From Acidiferrobacterales bacterium (GTDB taxonomy: Bacteria; Pseudomonadota; Gammaproteobacteria; Acidiferrobacterales; JAJDNE01), in the NCBI GenBank assembly GCA_022340825.1, contig JAJDNE010000037.1:1-40899 (forward strand): a stretch of 40,899 nt of DNA. The letters are read 5' to 3'. Both the position numbers and the translations under genes were made by a program. The notes beneath the pieces were generated by a model, which saw nothing but the letters and a program-made list of their open reading frames with translations, was not told the origin of the DNA and made no database searches. Within the stretch, counting starts at the first letter, position 1, and each line of letters opens with the position of its first letter. Shown here in pieces: positions 18,512 through 25,874 of this stretch.

Positions 18512-18614
18512 CTTCGATTGGTATCCCGTTCTGCTCTCAACGTAGTCTTCATCCCACGCGCAAGACGCTCAACCGTTTTTTTAATTCAAACTGAATCGAA
18601 ATCAGGAGTAGATC

Positions 18615-20027
18615 ATGGCAAAACAATACGAAGCGGGTGTAAAGGAGTACCGCGAAAAGTACTGGACCCCCGAATATGTGCCGCTCGACACTGACCTGTT
18701 GGCCTGCTTCAAGGTAACCGGTCAGCCTGGTGTGCCACGGGAAGAAGTGGCCGCTGCGGTAGCTGCCGAATCCTCAACCGGTACCTGGAGTACCGTGTGG
18801 TCTGAACTATTGACCGACCTGGAATATTACAAGGGGCGTGCATATCGTATTGAAGACGTTCCCGGTGACAACGAGTCTTTCTATGCATTCGTTGCGTATC
18901 CTCTGGATCTGTTCGAAGAAGGTTCAATTGTTAACGTACTGACCTCGCTGGTTGGCAACGTTTTTGGTTTCAAGGCGCTCAAGCATCTGCGCCTGGAAGA
19001 CATCCGTTTCCCGATTGCCTACATCAAGACCTGCGGCGGCCCGCCGGCCGGCATCTCGCTTGAACGTGATCGTCTGGCCAAATACGGTCGTCCGATGCTG
19101 GGTGCGACAATCAAGCCGAAGCTGGGTTTGTCTGCCAAGAACTACGGCCGTGCTGTGTATGAATGTCTGCGCGGCGGCCTGGACATGACCAAGGACGATG
19201 AAAACGTCAACAGCCAACCATTCATGCGCTGGCGTGATCGTTTCGAGTTCGTTGGTGAAGCGATTCAGAAAGCGGAACAGGAAACTGGTGAGCGTAAAGG
19301 TCACTATCTGAACGTTACCGCGGCGACTCCTGAAGAAATGTACAAGCGCGCAGAATTTGCCAAAGAAGTTGGTTCGCCAATCATCATGCACGACTTCCTG
19401 ACAGGTGGTTTTACAGCTAACACGGGCCTGGCTAACTGGTGTCGTGAAAACGGCATGCTTCTTCACATCCATCGTGCCATGCATGCGGTTATCGACCGTC
19501 ATCCGAAACACGGCATTCACTTCCGCGTCCTGGCCAAGTGTCTGCGCCTGTCCGGTGGCGACCATCTGCATACCGGTACCGTTGTCGGTAAGTTGGAAGG
19601 CGATCGTAACTCTACGCTGGGCTTCGTCGATCAATTGCGCGAATCCTTCGTTCCGGAAGATCGTTCGCGTGGCGTGTTCTTCGACCAGGACTGGGGTTCT
19701 TTGCCAGGCGTAATGGCTGTTGCTTCAGGTGGTATTCACGTATGGCACATGCCGGCACTGGTTACCATCTTCGGTGATGACTCCATGTTGCAGTTCGGTG
19801 GTGGTACGCAGGGTCACCCATGGGGTAACGCTGCCGGTGCAGCGGCAAACCGCGTCGCACTGGAAGCCAGTGTGAAGGCACGCAACGAAGGTCGCCAGAT
19901 TGAGAAAGAAGCCAAAGACATTCTGACTGAAGCTGCGAAGAGTAGCCCGGAGCTGGCCATGGCGATGGAAACCTGGAAAGAAATCAAGTTTGAATTCGAA
20001 ACCGTTGACAAGCTGGACGTCGGCTAA
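18615..20027 (+). CDS. cbbL: RuBisCO large subunit, form IA
   Basis: CbbL is the catalytic subunit of RuBisCO, fixing CO2 onto RuBP inside the carboxysome. The 470-aa length and strong similarity to carboxysomal form IA support the class. Key residues are K167 and K169 ([10 protein letters not shown]), the carbamylated lysine K193 in [16 protein letters not shown] with its metal ligands D195 and E196, [27 protein letters not shown] with loop-6 K324, and [14 protein letters not shown]. It starts the cso operon with a CAGGAG ribosome-binding site and is followed after 53 bp by cbbS. Regulation by CbbR is likely. Confidence 0.99.
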   Translation: MAKQYEAGVKEYREKYWTPEYVPLDTDLLACFKVTGQPGVPREEVAAAVAAESSTGTWSTVWSELLTDLEYYKGRAYRIEDVPGDNESFYAFVAYPLDLFEEGSIVNVLTSLVGNVFGFKALKHLRLEDIRFPIAYIKTCGGPPAGISLERDRLAKYGRPMLGATIKPKLGLSAKNYGRAVYECLRGGLDMTKDDENVNSQPFMRWRDRFEFVGEAIQKAEQETGERKGHYLNVTAATPEEMYKRAEFAKEVGSPIIMHDFLTGGFTANTGLANWCRENGMLLHIHRAMHAVIDRHPKHGIHFRVLAKCLRLSGGDHLHTGTVVGKLEGDRNSTLGFVDQLRESFVPEDRSRGVFFDQDWGSLPGVMAVASGGIHVWHMPALVTIFGDDSMLQFGGGTQGHPWGNAAGAAANRVALEASVKARNEGRQIEKEAKDILTEAAKSSPELAMAMETWKEIKFEFETVDKLDVG

Positions 20028-20080
20028 GCCGGTTCCAGAAACGGAAATCAATTCATACGACTATTTGAGAGGACATAGAA

Positions 20081-20419
20081 ATGCCACAGACAACATCAGG
20101 TGATTACCAGACGATGAACACGCTGGAAACCTTCGGCTTCCTGCCGAAGCTTACCCAGGACGAAATCTACGCGCAGATCAATTACATCATTGCGCAAGGG
20201 TGGACGCCGGCAATCGAACACGAACATCCAGGCAATGCGTTCGACCACTACTGGACAATGTGGAAATTGCCGTTCTTCGGTGAGACTAGCCTGGCCAATG
20301 TCGTCAACGAACTTGAAGAGTGTCGTCGTTCGTATCCGGATCATCACATTCGTCTGACCGGGTATGACAACTATACCCAGAGCCAGGGATCCTGCTTCGT
20401 CGTATACGAAGCGCGATAA
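20081..20419 (+). CDS. cbbS: RuBisCO small subunit
   Basis: CbbS caps the L8 core to make the L8S8 holoenzyme. The 112-aa product has the typical form IA features: [11 protein letters not shown] near the start, [10 protein letters not shown], the [11 protein letters not shown] block, and [31 protein letters not shown] ribosome-binding site lies about 8 nt before the ATG. A stable hairpin follows the stop codon before csoS2, which may help set a high RuBisCO mRNA level compared with downstream genes. Confidence 0.98.
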   Translation: MPQTTSGDYQTMNTLETFGFLPKLTQDEIYAQINYIIAQGWTPAIEHEHPGNAFDHYWTMWKLPFFGETSLANVVNELEECRRSYPDHHIRLTGYDNYTQSQGSCFVVYEAR

Positions 20420-20434
20420 GAGAAATGTGAAGTG

Positions 20435-20455
20435 TCGCCTGTTTTATACAGGCGA
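20435..20455 (+). terminator. Intercistronic hairpin cbbS–csoS2
   Basis: TCGCCTG (20435–20441) and CAGGCGA (20449–20455) form a perfect 7-bp stem with the loop TTTTATA, 15 nt after the cbbS stop and 42 nt before the csoS2 start. No T-run follows, so a stabilising or attenuating processing hairpin is more likely than a full terminator. Confidence 0.55.
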
Positions 20456-20497
20456 ACGGGTACGAGTAAAAAAGACATAAATGCTGCGGAGAGTTAC

Positions 20498-22486
20498 ATG
20501 GCACAGACTGCGAACATGACAGCGCGTGAAGTTTCGAGGGAACGTCGTCGCCAGGCTTACGAGACTGGCAAGACGGGACTTTTGAAGATGGCGGGTAGCC
20601 AGGATCGCACGCGCAGTGAGGAAATGGCCAGCGTAACCACGCTCAAGCCAGCGGCAAGCAACCGTGTTGCGCCGAAGCCGCGGAAGGTAGTAGCGGCACC
20701 GGCTCCGGTTGCCAATGCTCCGATCGCTCCGGCAAGCCCGGGCAAGCGTACCCAGAACCCGACACGCGCGGCCTCATTGGCGCGTCGCCAGGCCATGTCG
20801 ACTTCGGGTAAGCGGGCAGTTGCGGCCAGTACCGGTACAAGGGAAACAACGCGCGCTGACCTGATCAAGTCGAGCAAGTCAGGTGGTACGGCTGCGCAAA
20901 CCGCGAGCCAGGACAATACTCCGGTCAACAAGATCGGTTCGATGGAAAAAAAGAATCGGCCGACCGGTCGAATTCGCCCGGGTCAGCGTATCCAGGGTGC
21001 AGCCCAGGATGCCAACTGGAAAGTGGGTGCAAGTGGAACCAGTCATGGGCAAACCGTTACCGGCACCATGGTTGGTCAAAGTGGAAAAGTTACTGGCGAA
21101 GAACCGGGCGCTGCCGGCGAGATTACCGGAACGGATTATGACGGCGCCGATGTACCAAAGACTCCGCGCAAGGTCAGTGTTACGTCGACCGCGTCAGGCA
21201 ATTCGATCAGCGGCACCAATTTCAATCGAAGTGCCAAGGTCACCGGTGATGAACCGGGTACCTGCAAGAGCATCACTGGCAACCAGTACGTCGGTGCCGG
21301 GCAGGTGAATGAATTTTGTGGAACGTCCGCAAACGGCGGTACGAAAACGATTACCGGTAACAATCCGGCTCGTGCTGGAAGAGTAACCGGCGGTCATCGC
21401 GTTGCCAATCGCAACTCGAATGCAGCCAAGTCGGTTACCAGCAGTGCGAACGGCGCGCGTGGCTGGGCCAAGGGCAAGCAGAGCACGACGTTGCTCGGTG
21501 GCACGGTTACCGGCACCCGAATTGGTCGCGGCAGCAGTGTCACTGGCGATTTACGTGGTGCATGCCTGAGTATTACGGGAGACGAATACGTGGGTCAGGA
21601 ACAGTACAACGCGTTTTGTGAGACGACACCGGTCAAGACCGAGCGCAAGGTGAATGTGTCGACCACGATGCGCAACAAGCTTGTCACAGGAACTTTGCAG
21701 GTCCGCGATAGCAAGGTCACAGGCGACGAGCCGGGTACCTGCCAGGCAGTTACCGGTACGCCGTACAGCGGCGCGAATTCGTACGCCGATTACTGTGATG
21801 CCGACGCAAATGCTGCGGCCATGGATCGTGTCCAGCGAGGACGCGCGACACCGGGCATGCCGATGACCGGACTGCAACCGGGTATCGGTGGCAAATTGAC
21901 TGGTGCCGGCAAGGGCGCCTGCGAATCGTTGACCGGTACTCCGTACGTTGGCACGGACCAGTTCGCCGATGCTTGTGGTACCGATGCCGGCAACGTCGAA
22001 GGTGCCTGGGGTCAATTCACTGTAGACGCACCTAGCCATGCTTCACGGTCCGCAGCGGAGCACAGTGCGATGACCGGCGCGGAATACGAACCAGGCCGTA
22101 TTACCGGTTCGTTTGGAAAGGCGAATGGCAAAGTTACAGGTACTGAAGAAGCCAATTTCGTTAACGGCGTCTCATCGGCGGCGGGCTACGTACCGACGAC
22201 GGTCGACAGCCGCGTGAAATCCCGGATTACCGGCGAAGGCCAGGATTCCGGGCTGAAAATCACTGGCGATGACTGGGATCGTAATGAACACGTGACCGGT
22301 ACGGAAGGTTTGTCTGCAACGCGCCGTAACCCGACCCGTCGCAGTACTTCAGGTGCGATGGCAATGGAGAGCGGTAAGCAGAAACGTAATGAATCTATGG
22401 CGCCACCGAGCAGCAAGGTAACGGGTAGCAGCGGCAACACCGACAAGGGATCTTTGATCACCTATTCGGGCGGGGCTCGCGGTTAA
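20498..22486 (+). CDS. csoS2: Carboxysome scaffold protein CsoS2, short form
   Basis: CsoS2 is the disordered scaffold linking RuBisCO to the shell during alpha-carboxysome assembly. The frame is open from 20432, but the ATG at 20498 with GGAGAG (20488–20493) is the likely start, giving 662 aa, shorter than the about 870 aa of Halothiobacillus. The N-terminal region has two clear RuBisCO-binding-type repeats (about 9–29 and 86–106) and perhaps a degenerate one. The middle region has repeats marked by VTG/ITG with four Cys pairs, C256/C274, C356/C374, C415/C433 and C475/C493, each spaced 18. The C-terminal region (about 525–662) has further VTG/ITG motifs and ends in the shell-anchoring tail KVTGSSGNTDKGSLI. 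Confidence 0.95.
   Translation: MAQTANMTAREVSRERRRQAYETGKTGLLKMAGSQDRTRSEEMASVTTLKPAASNRVAPKPRKVVAAPAPVANAPIAPASPGKRTQNPTRAASLARRQAMSTSGKRAVAASTGTRETTRADLIKSSKSGGTAAQTASQDNTPVNKIGSMEKKNRPTGRIRPGQRIQGAAQDANWKVGASGTSHGQTVTGTMVGQSGKVTGEEPGAAGEITGTDYDGADVPKTPRKVSVTSTASGNSISGTNFNRSAKVTGDEPGTCKSITGNQYVGAGQVNEFCGTSANGGTKTITGNNPARAGRVTGGHRVANRNSNAAKSVTSSANGARGWAKGKQSTTLLGGTVTGTRIGRGSSVTGDLRGACLSITGDEYVGQEQYNAFCETTPVKTERKVNVSTTMRNKLVTGTLQVRDSKVTGDEPGTCQAVTGTPYSGANSYADYCDADANAAAMDRVQRGRATPGMPMTGLQPGIGGKLTGAGKGACESLTGTPYVGTDQFADACGTDAGNVEGAWGQFTVDAPSHASRSAAEHSAMTGAEYEPGRITGSFGKANGKVTGTEEANFVNGVSSAAGYVPTTVDSRVKSRITGEGQDSGLKITGDDWDRNEHVTGTEGLSATRRNPTRRSTSGAMAMESGKQKRNESMAPPSSKVTGSSGNTDKGSLITYSGGARG
20947..20984 (+). 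other. Candidate −1 ribosomal frameshift site in csoS2
   Basis: The heptamer A AAA AAG (20947–20953) is in the zero-frame phase needed for −1 slippage (codons 151–152). After an 8-nt spacer, GACCGG (20962–20967) can pair with CCGGGTC (20978–20984) in a 6-bp stem with one bulged G. Slippage would give a protein of about 214 aa ending at a TGA at 21139–21141. Halothiobacillus CsoS2 is known to be frameshifted, but at a different place in the protein. Confidence 0.4.
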
Positions 22487-22514
22487 CCGGGACTAGAGAG
22501 GGCGAAACGGAACA

Positions 22515-24032
22515 ATGCTGAGCAATCGTCACAGAACAGCAAGCAATGCACGTCGGGCGCGTACGCGCCCGCCTGCACCGAGGCGTGCAACGGTACACGC
22601 TGACACTGTCAGCGGTGTACGCCCGCCTGCGATAACGACGACGCAACTGCATCCGCTGACCGATCGCGAGCAGAACCAGCGCCTCTATGCCTATGAGCAG
22701 AGAGTAAGGAGTGCGTTTGATGCGATTGTCCCGACACTGAAACGTGTCGAAGCAATCCAGCAAAAGGACGGATTCGAGCCGATGGCGCAGGCCATTGTCC
22801 AGCAGTCGCTTGGTTTTGAATTGCCGAACGAGACCCTGGCAGAAGCCATGGCTGGCGGGTTCGATATGCGCAAGTTATTTGCCTGGGCAATGTTTGAAAC
22901 CTATCAGCGTTTCTCTGATGATTTTTTCAGTGGCAACAACCTGATCGATGACCAGACATTCCAGTCGTTTTTGATCGACTGCGGTTTTCACACGATGGAT
23001 GTCTCTCCGTGTGCCGATGGCCGCCTGGCGCACGTAATCAGTTACGTATTGCGTCTGCCGTATCGCGAAGTTCGTCGAAAGTCTTATGCAGGCGCGATGT
23101 TCGATATCGAGAACAGCGTGGAGAAATGGACCGAGACCGAATTCTTGCGTTTTCGAGAAGGTCGACCGAATCACGCCGATGAGGCCACGCGCTACCTGAA
23201 AACCGTGGTGTATCACTTCAGTTCAAGTGACCCAGACCATCAGGGCTGTGCCGCGCACGGGTCGGATACGAACAAGGCGGCACAGGCCGGGCTAGATCGG
23301 CTGCATGCATTCCAGCAGGCGGTGGAAAACACCTTTTGCTGTGGCGCGTCGATTGACCTGTTGCTGATCGGACTGGATACCGATACTGACACGATTCGGG
23401 TTCACGTATCCGCCGAAGATGGAACCATTGATCTGAGAAACTACATCGATTCGTCGTACGTATACCTCGAGACCATGAACATGAATGCTGCACAGGCAGC
23501 GTCGGTGCTGGAAGCGCGGGTTCGGGATCACAGCGAGGGCGCGACCGAAGGCATGATCAAGCTAGTGAGCCGATTGATCACGAACAATCTTTCACAGCTT
23601 GATTACGTGAACGAGTTTAACAACCGCAGGTATGCGGACATTGGTCATGCCGAGCGATTTATCGGTGCCGGTATTGGCTTCGAGGAGATCCAGTTACGCA
23701 ACCTGACATACTTTGCGTACATGAACACGGTCGAAGAAGCCACAGCGGACCTTGATGTCGGTGTGAAAATCTTTACCGGGTTGAACGTCACGCACGGGTT
23801 ACCGATCCCGGTTGTGATTCGATTTGACTACCACGGTCACGTACCAGGTGCGCGCGATCGTGCCGAGGCCAACTGCAAGCGAGTCGCGGATGCGCTGCGT
23901 GCACGGTACTCGGAACTGGCACAAGACGGTTTGTTACATACGCTGCTCGCGATACGGGATTGCGCGGCGGGTGAGACGATTGAAGTCCTGGAGTCTTCAG
24001 TCTTTGCGAAAAGTATAGCAGGAGCACACTGA
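22515..24032 (+). CDS. csoSCA: Carboxysomal carbonic anhydrase CsoSCA (epsilon type)
   Basis: CsoSCA (CsoS3) converts bicarbonate to CO2 inside the shell for RuBisCO. The 505-aa product fits the family of about 510. It has a basic disordered N-terminus (about 1–45), which in homologues binds RuBisCO, then the N-terminal, catalytic and pseudo-catalytic domains. The zinc site is visible as C166 in SPCADGR, H234 in VVYHFSSSD and C245 in HQGCAAHG; D168 and R170 form the expected dyad. The spacing matches the Halothiobacillus C173/H242/C253 set apart from one residue. It sits between csoS2 and csoS4A in the standard order. Confidence 0.97.
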   Translation: MLSNRHRTASNARRARTRPPAPRRATVHADTVSGVRPPAITTTQLHPLTDREQNQRLYAYEQRVRSAFDAIVPTLKRVEAIQQKDGFEPMAQAIVQQSLGFELPNETLAEAMAGGFDMRKLFAWAMFETYQRFSDDFFSGNNLIDDQTFQSFLIDCGFHTMDVSPCADGRLAHVISYVLRLPYREVRRKSYAGAMFDIENSVEKWTETEFLRFREGRPNHADEATRYLKTVVYHFSSSDPDHQGCAAHGSDTNKAAQAGLDRLHAFQQAVENTFCCGASIDLLLIGLDTDTDTIRVHVSAEDGTIDLRNYIDSSYVYLETMNMNAAQAASVLEARVRDHSEGATEGMIKLVSRLITNNLSQLDYVNEFNNRRYADIGHAERFIGAGIGFEEIQLRNLTYFAYMNTVEEATADLDVGVKIFTGLNVTHGLPIPVVIRFDYHGHVPGARDRAEANCKRVADALRARYSELAQDGLLHTLLAIRDCAAGETIEVLESSVFAKSIAGAH

Positions 24033-24289
24033 TGAAAATTTGTCAGGTAGAACGACCACTGGTTGCAACCAATCGTATTCCTGGATTGGAGCACCGGCAT
24101 TTACAGGTAGTGAAAGACGGCTCCGTTTCATCGGTGGCAGTCGACGCAGTGGGGTGCAAGCCTGGCGACTGGGTCATCTGTGTCGGCAGCTCGGCAGCAC
24201 GCGACGCGGCAGGCAGTAAAGAGTATCCAAGTGATCTGACTATCGTTGGCATTATCGATCACTGGCCACCAAAAGGTGCAACTGCGTAA
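24032..24289 (+). CDS. csoS4A: Carboxysome vertex protein CsoS4A (pentameric BMV)
   Basis: CsoS4A is an EutN/CcmL-family pentamer that closes the vertices of the icosahedral shell. The 85-aa length is typical. Conserved elements are the N-terminal MKICQVERPLVATNRIPGL, VDAVGCKPGDWV and the glycine/serine segment CVGSSAARDA, ending at VGIIDHW. The ATG shares its A with the csoSCA stop, and a GGAG ribosome-binding site lies at 24021–24024. It overlaps csoS4B by 1 bp (TAATG). Confidence 0.96.
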   Translation: MKICQVERPLVATNRIPGLEHRHLQVVKDGSVSSVAVDAVGCKPGDWVICVGSSAARDAAGSKEYPSDLTIVGIIDHWPPKGATA

Positions 24290-24546
24290 TGGAGATTCTC
24301 CAGGTCGAAGCACCACTGGTGTGCACGCAACGAGTATCAGGCTTGCAGCACGTAGCACTGAAAGTGCTGCGGAATGTAAAAACCGGCATGCGACAGGTTG
24401 CAGTGGACCCGGTCGGTTGCCGTGAAGGGAACTGGGTTTTCACGTCGCTGGGATCGGCAGCAAGGTATGCAGCGGGAGAATACTCGGTTACGACCGATCT
24501 CACGATTTGCGGAATTATCGATTATTGGGAAGAGGAAGCGAGCTAG
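24289..24546 (+). CDS. csoS4B: Carboxysome vertex protein CsoS4B (pentameric BMV)
   Basis: This is the second EutN/CcmL-family vertex pentamer, also 85 aa, clearly paralogous to CsoS4A: MEILQVEAPLVCTQRVSGL, VDPVGCREGNWVF, SLGSAARYAAG and CGIIDYW. It starts at the TAATG junction with csoS4A. A 64-bp AT-rich gap with a T-run separates it from csoS1, leaving room for an internal promoter or processing site. Confidence 0.96.
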   Translation: MEILQVEAPLVCTQRVSGLQHVALKVLRNVKTGMRQVAVDPVGCREGNWVFTSLGSAARYAAGEYSVTTDLTICGIIDYWEEEAS

Positions 24547-24610
24547 GTTCTCTTCAGTAAATGACCAATATTTTTTTAGTTAATCAACTGAGTTAGAAGG
24601 AGACACGAAA

Positions 24611-24925
24611 ATGGCAAGTGACAACTATGGTATTGCTTTAGGCATGATTGAAACGCGCGGTTTGGTTCCCGCTATCGAAGCAGCGGATGCCATGACCAAG
24701 GCAGCAGAAGTTCGCCTTATCGGACGTGAGTTTGTTGGTGGCGGTTACGTAACCGTTCTGGTTCGTGGTGAGACGGGCGCAGTCAATGCTGCAGTTCGTG
24801 CCGGCGCCGACGCATGTGAGCGTGTTGGTGACGGCCTGGTTGCGGCACACATCATTGCTCGTCCGCATCGCGAAGTTGAACCTGTACTTCCTGCTGGTGG
24901 TGCTGCGAGTAAAGCTGCCGCCTAA
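24611..24925 (+). CDS. csoS1: Major carboxysome shell hexamer CsoS1 (BMC-H), copy 1
   Basis: CsoS1 hexamers tile the facets of the alpha-carboxysome shell. The 104-aa product is a single BMC domain (GIALGMIETRGLVPAIEAAD through AAHIIARPHREVEPVL) with a short Ala-rich tail (AGGAASKAAA). The pore-lining region is near VGGGYVTV. An AAGGAG ribosome-binding site precedes the ATG. The BMC core is identical to copy 2 from residue 7 to 93 except for Phe/Tyr at 41, though many codons differ. Which of the A or C paralogues it matches cannot be decided. Confidence 0.97.
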   Translation: MASDNYGIALGMIETRGLVPAIEAADAMTKAAEVRLIGREFVGGGYVTVLVRGETGAVNAAVRAGADACERVGDGLVAAHIIARPHREVEPVLPAGGAASKAAA

Positions 24926-24967
24926 CGCAGGTAGTCGAGATTAATTGAAAACACAGGAGAAATAACC

Positions 24968-25282
24968 ATGGCCAAAGAAGAATTTGGCATTGCACTGGGT
25001 ATGATCGAAACACGTGGACTGGTTCCTGCGATCGAAGCGGCGGATGCCATGACCAAAGCGGCAGAAGTGCGCCTGATCGGGCGTGAGTATGTCGGCGGCG
25101 GGTATGTCACTGTCCTCGTGCGCGGTGAGACCGGCGCAGTCAATGCTGCCGTGCGAGCCGGGGCGGACGCCTGCGAGCGAGTCGGTGATGGCCTGGTAGC
25201 GGCGCACATCATTGCCCGTCCACACCGTGAAGTTGAGCCCGTGCTCAGCAACTCGGATGGCAATCGTCCGTCGCGAAGCTAA
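24968..25282 (+). CDS. csoS1: Major carboxysome shell hexamer CsoS1 (BMC-H), copy 2
   Basis: A second 104-aa BMC-H shell protein, 42 bp behind the first with its own AGGAG site. Its core is nearly identical to copy 1, while the N-terminal six residues (MAKEEF) and the C-terminal tail (SNSDGNRPSRS, polar instead of Ala-rich) differ. Many synonymous codon differences show an older duplication kept similar by selection, not a recent copy. No longer CsoS1B-type paralogue with an extended tail is present here. Confidence 0.97.
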   Translation: MAKEEFGIALGMIETRGLVPAIEAADAMTKAAEVRLIGREYVGGGYVTVLVRGETGAVNAAVRAGADACERVGDGLVAAHIIARPHREVEPVLSNSDGNRPSRS

Positions 25283-25300
25283 CTGACTGGTTGTTGCAAC

Positions 25301-25320
25301 TCGACCGATGGATCAGTCGA
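25301..25320. promoter_or_regulatory. 20-bp near-palindrome after csoS1
   Basis: TCGACCGATGGATCAGTCGA is a dyad with one mismatched pair and centre GG, 18 bp after the csoS1 stop. It could be an operator or part of the structured region that follows; nothing in sequence identifies a binder. Confidence 0.3.
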
Positions 25321-25363
25321 TATGCTACAAACATTTGCAGATTCGCGTGTCTTAAGGTGCTTC

Positions 25364-25478
25364 GGTCGGGGTTTCCCCCGACCCAGGTTACCTCGGCCGG
25401 GCCTTGAGCCTCGAACTCACTGCGTCCGGTTGTACATGACGCAGTCCCGGTAGCTCGGGATCCGGGGCCTGGTCGAGG
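25364..25478 (+). other. Compact structured intergenic element between csoS1 and acRAF
   Basis: In the 320-bp gap between csoS1 and the acRAF start this segment folds on paper into two units. The first is a perfect 8-bp hairpin GGTCGGGG-TTTC-CCCCGACC (25364–25383). The second is a 13-bp helix pairing 25391–25403 with 25466–25478 (two G·U pairs, extendable inward). That helix encloses ACTGCGTC/GACGCAGT (25419–25426 with 25438–25445) and CCCG/CGGG (25446–25449 with 25456–25459). No T-run follows either unit, and there is no ORF with coding character. It could be an untranslated regulatory RNA, an mRNA-stabilising element or a mobile palindromic repeat. I recognise no known RNA family. Confidence 0.5.
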
Positions 25479-25602
25479 AACCCACACGTGCGCGCGATAA
25501 ATCCACCGAGCAATTGGAATAGTCAAGTAGCTGGCTCGAACATCCAGTATGAGTAACGACGAAACTGATTCAGATTCTGTGTCAGGAATTAGGAGACAAA
25601 AG

Positions 25603-25866
25603 ATGAGCGATCAATGGCAAGAGCGTATTCGTCCCGTACGCCTGGAACGTCGATATGAGTTTCAGGATTATGAAGCCCTGCGTAGCTTCCTGGAAAGCGC
25701 TGCAGAAGTTTCAGAACAAGAGGGACTTTTTCCCGATATGGGTTTCGGTCGCGATTATGTAAACGTGACCATTCATTCCGATGAGAAAACCAACGACCTG
25801 GGTGAATCACAACGTCGTCTGGCCACCGCCTACGATAAACTGTTTGTTTCACGGGATCAGGACTAG
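25603..25866 (+). CDS. Alpha-carboxysome RuBisCO assembly factor (pterin dehydratase-like)
   Basis: acRAF is a small PCD-like chaperone reported to assist form IA RuBisCO assembly. The frame is open from an ATG at 25549, but the ATG at 25603 has AGGAGA at 25591–25596 and gives 87 aa, closer to the usual size. Visible are the PCD-like fold pattern RRYEFQDYEALRSFLESAAE and the DYVNVTIHSDE strand. The catalytic histidine motif of true pterin dehydratases is not evident, in line with acRAF. It lies directly before mcdA (8 bp gap). Confidence 0.88.
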   Translation: MSDQWQERIRPVRLERRYEFQDYEALRSFLESAAEVSEQEGLFPDMGFGRDYVNVTIHSDEKTNDLGESQRRLATAYDKLFVSRDQD

Positions 25867-25874
25867 GACTGGAT

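Larger units (their letters stand above)
18247..18614. promoter_or_regulatory. Divergent control region csoS1D / cbbL
   Basis: This 368-bp gene-free region lies between the divergent starts of csoS1D and cbbL. It contains at least two dyads described separately (18328–18343 and 18487–18511) and a CAGGAG ribosome-binding site (18602–18607) for cbbL. CbbR-family regulators usually act at such sites. I see no unambiguous −35/−10 pair. Confidence 0.6.

Noticed and set aside
18924-19634. 236-aa open frame on the minus strand opposite cbbL
   Set aside because: Lies wholly inside the certain cbbL gene, with no recognisable domain; it is a frame shadow of a codon-biased gene.
20432-20497. N-terminal extension of CsoS2 from a GTG
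   Set aside because: It would translate the intercistronic hairpin; GGAGAG before the ATG at 20498 and the usual CsoS2 start favour the shorter form.
20883-21308. 141-aa frame within csoS2 as a possible frameshift product
   Set aside because: It is in the +1 frame, whereas slippage at A AAA AAG would enter the −1 frame, which ends at 21141.
25364-25383. Hairpin after csoS1 as an ordinary Rho-independent terminator
   Set aside because: The stem is strong, but the following bases are CAGGTTACC, not a T-run; acRAF and mcdAB would also be cut off from the operon.
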